From assembly GCA_947168325.1 (NCBI GenBank), contig CAMVLN010000052.1:1-9697 (forward strand): DNA of 9,697 nucleotides, written 5' to 3'. The notes beneath the pieces are model-generated. The model had not been told where the DNA came from. It worked only from the letters and a program-made list of their open reading frames with translations, and made no database searches. The stretch is from an uncultured Elusimicrobia bacterium (GTDB taxonomy: Bacteria; Elusimicrobiota; Endomicrobiia; Endomicrobiales; Endomicrobiaceae). This document shows, piece after piece, positions 5,791 through 9,697 of this stretch; position 1 is the first letter of the stretch; every line of letters begins with the position of its first letter. A program made the translations under genes and the position numbers.

Positions 5791-8700
5791 ATGAACAAAG
5801 AAATAGTGTCTTTTGTCTTGGCAACAGTGTTAAGTGTAGGTCTTGGAGTTGGTAGTGCTTTTGCAGCTTATGATGAGTATGCACAAGAGTTTAATAAGTC
5901 TTACGGTGATGGTGTTGGAACTAAAACAATAATGGTTGGTTCTACAAAGAGTAATGACTTAGTTGGAAACATCACAACAATGTTTGGTTATTATGCAGGA
6001 ACTTTAGTTTCTGCTACATCTGCAGGAGGAAATGTTACTTTGTATGATTCTTCAGGTGCAAGGTTTTCTGTAACAGATGTAGGTAATTCCTGGAATGTTA
6101 CTAGTGTTAATTTTAAGGCTTCTGATTTTGATGTTAATGAAATGAATAGTAGAGTTGATAATGAAAGTTTGAGTGAAGATGAGAAGGAAAATATTAAAAG
6201 AGATTTAGAGACACGAATAACTGCAGAAGTAAGAATAAAGGCAGAAGAAAATGCTAGAACAAAAATAGAAGAAGAAGTAGAAAAAAATTTTGTAAAAGGA
6301 AAAGATGAAGAAGGAAACGACATAGAGGAAACAGATTCGCAATTTGCAGAAAGGAAAGCGAGAGCTGTAAATGATAAAGTAAAACAAGCAGGACAAGATG
6401 CAGTGGATACGGCGAACAAAAATGGTAGTATAGCAAGTGAAGTTGAAAGTAGAAGAGCTTCAGCAGAGGCTATAGCACTAAAAAATAAGCAAGATAAAGT
6501 AAAGGCTGATTGGTTTAATGAGACAATGATAACAATGGGTGTAAATCCACAGGTGTTAAAGCAAATAGCAACCGATCCTGATACAGGAGCAATTTTAAGT
6601 GCAAATACTTTTAGTAATGCAGACGAAACACCTCAAATATATAAATGGACAGATAGTGAAGGAAAAGAACATTCAAAGATATTTGTGCAAGGAGATCACA
6701 AACTTGCTGATGGTACCGGCGATTATTTGGAAACACATATCTCTGCGGAATTCATTGATAAATTAGTAGAAACTTTAAATAGTGGAATTAATATGTCTGG
6801 TTCAATTCAATTTGGTGATACTTTTAGTGGACCAACTTTAGTTGTTTCTCAAAATGGAAAAACTATGGCAACATATCAATCTGATTCTTCTATGAATGGG
6901 GGACTTATTCCCACATCCTTGTATAGATATGATGAAAAAGGTTTTGTAAATGGTGTTGAAATTGTAACTTATAATGCTACAAATACAGATAATGGTTTTA
7001 TGACACTTGAACCGACCGTAAATTATACGAAAATATCTTACAATAAAAATGGTGTAAGAACGGATACTGCATATCGGTTTAGTGAGTTTTCTACAAATCC
7101 TGAAGATGTTTTAAAAAATGGCAAAGTTGGAACAGCTGTAAAAGTAGAGGATAAAACTGTTAAAGGTGATGATGGTAAAGATAAAATAGAGGAAGAAAAT
7201 CCAGTAAAAGATCAATTAAAAAATTACGATGCTTTAAAAGTATCAGAAACAAGATATACTGCAAATAATTCTATTTTAAGTAGTATAGATTACACATCAG
7301 GTAATACAACATACTATGGAGGGGATGGGCAACCGAGATATGTTAATAATGATTTAGGAGTAACTATTGGTATCTATACTTACACTGCCAATGGTGTAGC
7401 GAGCTCTTATTTTAATGCTGAAGGGCGGGATAGTGAAGGTAAAAAAGTTGGAACAACTACATTCTTTGATGAATGGGGTAGGCAACTGTTTAGTGCTGTA
7501 GGAAATAAAGATCTTTCATCTCAAAAAAATAACTTGGTAGCTGAATATGAAAAGGGATTGAAAGATGGTTTTAAGGGAACTCTTTATCAATATGAAAATG
7601 GTGAAGCAAAATTGATTGATGGTTCAGGAACAACTATAAGCAATATACAAATATATGCAGATCAAATTTTAGATACTAATAACCAAGCTATTATGACAAA
7701 CGGTTATCTTGACATGAAAAAGGTTAATAGCTATGTAACGAATTCAAAAAATGATGTTAGTAATATTCTTAACAAGAGCATAAATTTGGATAGATTTGGC
7801 TTTAAAACAAATATGATACAAAGAGCACTTATTTATTCAAATGGACCTTCTACTGTTTTGTTTCAAGCAACAATTGGTACAGGTGGAGCTCTATCTGCAA
7901 AAGAGCTTATTGAAGAAAATATAGAACAACTAGTGGAAGATGGCAAATTAACAGAAACAACAGTGGATAAAGTAGAAACATCTTTAAGTACACAAGTAAC
8001 TGCGAATGAAACGAAAGGAGGTAAATTTAATGATTATACCAAAACTGGAGATGTTTTAAGTGATAATTCTGTCTATACAGGTTCGGATTATGTTTATTCT
8101 TGTTCTTCTTATAGAAGTGTTTACTATTCAGGTATAGTATTTTATGGTGGAGCAGCAGCTTATGGGACATTTGCTAAGCAAATTACAGATATTATAGGAG
8201 CTACAAAAACAGAAGAAAAAAATATACAAAGAAATTTAACTGTAGGTGGTACGAAAGTTACAGATCCTGCAGTTGAAGGGACATTGTTTCCAGAGGGAGC
8301 AAGTGAAAATGAAATTTTAACAATGGCTGAAAATTTGGGTATAGATGTTAATGATGAAAAGGCTATGGACGATTTAAGAAATGGGTTCTATACAGATAAA
8401 GAAACAGGTAAAACTTATGCTATAGTCAATGCTTCTTCTATTAATATAATGGATGGGTCTGGTTTCCAAGTTGCAAAAGGGGAAACAGTTTTTGTTGAAA
8501 TTGATGCTGGGACCAGAAGCTTAATAGAAACTCAATTCCAAAAAACAGGTGATAGAAAGATTATGTTTATGGGTGATGTAAGGGAAGGGGTTTCAAAAGA
8601 TGCAGATGGTAAAGTATATTTGACTATGACAATGAATACTTCATATGGTGATGGCTTGATACAAGGAAATAAGGCTGTTCAAGAAGCAAAAAATGAAATA

Positions 8701-8997
8701 ATGTTAGTTTCTGTAGGAGCAGCTGTTGTAAACGGTGCAGATATAGGAGAACTTCAATCTAAATTGGAATCATATAACGAGATAAATGGGACAAATTTTA
8801 CAATGGAAAAAGCTTCAAGTTCTTATGAAGAAGCTAAAACTGACAGTAATAAATCCTGGATAATAACAAATACTAATGAAAATATGATTTTCTTTGATAA
8901 CCAAGCTTATGATTATAGAGCAGGTTGGAATTTGTTAGTAGGCAAAGCCGTATTAACAACTTCTGCTGATGAAAACAAGACACCGGCTTTATTTTAG
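5791..8997 (+). CDS. Large secreted protein of unknown family, possibly surface-layer or abundant exported protein
   Basis: The 1068-residue product begins with a signal peptide (MNKEIVSFVLATVLSVGLGV...SAFA, cleavage after Ala25). Residues 26-110 are Gly/Ser/Thr-rich and beta-like. Residues 114-240 are a highly charged Glu/Lys/Arg/Ala helical segment, probably a coiled coil. Residues 375-640 hold scattered aromatic-x-x-x-Gly hairpin units: YDEKG (380), YNKNG (417), YTANG (531), FDEWG (559) and YENG (601), resembling degenerate YD/RHS-type strands. The C-terminal 400 residues are mixed, with a Tyr/Ser-rich stretch (VYSCSSYRSVYYSG, about 770). SYGDG occurs near both ends (37-41 and 951-955). 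There is no lipobox, no C-terminal membrane helix, no LPXTG and no recognisable autotransporter barrel; cysteine is very scarce. It is monocistronic, with a perfect Shine-Dalgarno sequence and a strong terminator, so it is probably very abundant. A surface-layer role is inference; I recognise no family. Confidence 0.9.
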   Translation: MNKEIVSFVLATVLSVGLGVGSAFAAYDEYAQEFNKSYGDGVGTKTIMVGSTKSNDLVGNITTMFGYYAGTLVSATSAGGNVTLYDSSGARFSVTDVGNSWNVTSVNFKASDFDVNEMNSRVDNESLSEDEKENIKRDLETRITAEVRIKAEENARTKIEEEVEKNFVKGKDEEGNDIEETDSQFAERKARAVNDKVKQAGQDAVDTANKNGSIASEVESRRASAEAIALKNKQDKVKADWFNETMITMGVNPQVLKQIATDPDTGAILSANTFSNADETPQIYKWTDSEGKEHSKIFVQGDHKLADGTGDYLETHISAEFIDKLVETLNSGINMSGSIQFGDTFSGPTLVVSQNGKTMATYQSDSSMNGGLIPTSLYRYDEKGFVNGVEIVTYNATNTDNGFMTLEPTVNYTKISYNKNGVRTDTAYRFSEFSTNPEDVLKNGKVGTAVKVEDKTVKGDDGKDKIEEENPVKDQLKNYDALKVSETRYTANNSILSSIDYTSGNTTYYGGDGQPRYVNNDLGVTIGIYTYTANGVASSYFNAEGRDSEGKKVGTTTFFDEWGRQLFSAVGNKDLSSQKNNLVAEYEKGLKDGFKGTLYQYENGEAKLIDGSGTTISNIQIYADQILDTNNQAIMTNGYLDMKKVNSYVTNSKNDVSNILNKSINLDRFGFKTNMIQRALIYSNGPSTVLFQATIGTGGALSAKELIEENIEQLVEDGKLTETTVDKVETSLSTQVTANETKGGKFNDYTKTGDVLSDNSVYTGSDYVYSCSSYRSVYYSGIVFYGGAAAYGTFAKQITDIIGATKTEEKNIQRNLTVGGTKVTDPAVEGTLFPEGASENEILTMAENLGIDVNDEKAMDDLRNGFYTDKETGKTYAIVNASSINIMDGSGFQVAKGETVFVEIDAGTRSLIETQFQKTGDRKIMFMGDVREGVSKDADGKVYLTMTMNTSYGDGLIQGNKAVQEAKNEIMLVSVGAAVVNGADIGELQSKLESYNEINGTNFTMEKASSSYEEAKTDSNKSWIITNTNENMIFFDNQAYDYRAGWNLLVGKAVLTTSADENKTPALF

Positions 8998-9018
8998 AAA
9001 CAAACAAATACTAAATAA

Positions 9019-9060
9019 AAAAGAGAGTGGATTATAAAATTTTATCCACTCTCTTTTCTT
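9019..9060 (+). terminator. Strong intrinsic terminator
   Basis: AAAAGAGAGTGGAT (9019-9032) pairs perfectly with ATCCACTCTCTTTT (9044-9057) across an 11-base loop, followed by a T-rich tail (to about 9069). It lies 22 bases after the stop of the large secreted-protein gene and is the only convincing Rho-independent terminator in the window. Confidence 0.95.
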
Positions 9061-9583
9061 ATTCTTTTTGAGAAAATAAGTTAGAATAAATTAAATCTTT
9101 AGAATACTGAAACAACAAAAAAATAGTCTAAAAAAATCTAATAAAAGATATGAAATATAAAAGATTTTAGAATAGATAAACTGTAGATTGAACAGAAACA
9201 AGGATAGAATACCCTCGTTGAAGAGTATACTGTATGTGAAGATAAAAGGTTTTATCTATTGTGTTTTTAAAAATATAAAATACATAATTTTTTATTTGAA
9301 AAACTAATATATTTGAATGGGAATGAAAAGGGTATCTTATTTTTTATTTTGTAACAAATTTTAGAGAAATATTTACAAATAAAAAATGTAATGTTTTTAT
9401 TACAAATAAGATGGTACAAGAAATATATTGATTACATAAATGTGGTATGGCATTTAAGTTGTTTTGATAAAATATAAACGATAAAAAATAAAAAAGATAA
9501 TAAGTTTTTGTAACAATCAACAAAAGAAGGCTATAGAATAGATAACAAAATAATAATTAAATTGAGAAAAAGAGTAAAAAACA
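9061..9583. other. About 520 bases without a convincing gene
   Basis: All six frames are broken by frequent stops. The plus strand is purine-rich, as coding strands are here, and short stretches read like protein: QSTKEGYRIDNKIIIKLRKR just upstream of 9583, and a start-less frame around 9182-9300. These may be gene remains or chance. Small repeats include TTACAAATAA twice (9373-9382 and 9400-9409) and TAGAATAGATAA twice (about 9168 and 9534). No RNA gene was recognised. Confidence 0.5.
9240..9257. repeat. Perfect short palindrome in the gene-poor region
   Basis: AGATAAAA (9240-9247), GG, TTTTATCT (9250-9257) form an 8-base inverted repeat followed shortly by TTGTGTTTTT. It could be a weak terminator or a protein-binding site, but no gene ends here. 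Confidence 0.3.
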
Positions 9584-9584
9584 A

Positions 9585-9697
9585 ATGTATATAGATTTAA
9601 TGTTGATTTTGATAATTTAATAAAATTAGAAGATGGCGAAGAAATGAGTAAAATGATAGTTGGAAAAGCATTAAAAAATAATGAAGAATTTCAAAAT
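9585..9697 (+). pseudogene. Start of a coding region at right edge, start codon out of frame, product unknown
   Basis: From 9584 one frame is open to the window edge and reads convincingly as protein: RFNVDFDNLIKLEDGEE, then MSKMIVGKALKNNEEFQN, ending exactly at 9697. It has no in-frame ATG before 9644, and a TAA lies shortly upstream. The nearest good ATG (9585) is in another frame and stops at 9618-9620. Removing one TA from the TATATA run at 9588-9593 would join that ATG to the open frame as MYRFNVDFDNL. Either the gene is broken or slipping at this run, or translation starts at ATG 9644, where the upstream ribosome site is poor. I do not recognise the family, and only about 37 residues are visible. 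Confidence 0.5.

Noticed and set aside
5991..6436. Three minus-strand frames opposite the charged region of the large secreted protein
   Set aside because: They are Ser/Phe/Leu-rich shadows of a Glu/Lys-rich coding region whose plus-strand gene is well supported.
9182..9309. Start-less plus-strand frame of about 40 residues (KDRIPSLKSILYVKIKGF...)
   Set aside because: No start codon with a ribosome site, bounded by stops, and no recognisable similarity; possible chance frame in AT-rich DNA.
9373..9409. TTACAAATAA direct repeats as a possible CRISPR or iteron start
   Set aside because: Only two 10-base copies are present, with no regular array and no replication or Cas gene nearby.

Overview
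The window is very AT-rich and every intact gene reads left to right. Arginine is almost always AGA, and lipoproteins and an outer-membrane-like beta-barrel remnant show a Gram-negative cell. Together with several broken genes, this fits a host-associated bacterium with a decaying genome. An Elusimicrobiota/Endomicrobium-like origin is my best guess from overall style, but nothing here proves it.

Layout. (1) Bases 1-331, minus strand: a frameshifted gene remnant that reads like the N-terminal half of an IS481/IS3-type transposase and runs off the left edge. (2) 423-1987: purM and purN, overlapping by one base, which encode steps 5 and 3 of de novo purine synthesis. (3) 2002-2697: a broken gene for a secreted, probably beta-barrel protein. 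It carries two frame lesions, one of them an exact 13-bp tandem duplication. (4) 2736-4086: three consecutive lipoprotein genes, one with a BamE/SmpA-like domain and two that are diverged paralogues of each other. (5) 4231-5526: purB, adenylosuccinate lyase, with its catalytic residues in place. (6) 5791-8997: a stand-alone gene for a 1068-residue secreted protein of unknown family, with a perfect 10-base Shine-Dalgarno sequence and a strong intrinsic terminator. (7) 9061-9583: about 520 bases with no convincing gene. (8) 9585-9697: the start of another coding region that runs off the right edge, with its only good ATG two bases out of frame.

The pur genes supply purine biosynthesis: PurN makes FGAR, PurM makes AIR, and PurB acts on SAICAR and adenylosuccinate. 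The envelope genes between purN and purB are spaced closely enough to be read from the purMN transcript, although their products have no evident link to purines. The large secreted protein appears to be its own transcription unit built for high expression, like a surface-layer or other abundant exported protein. It is the least explained item and the best candidate for new biology. I see no CRISPR array, tRNA, rRNA or recognisable defence system.
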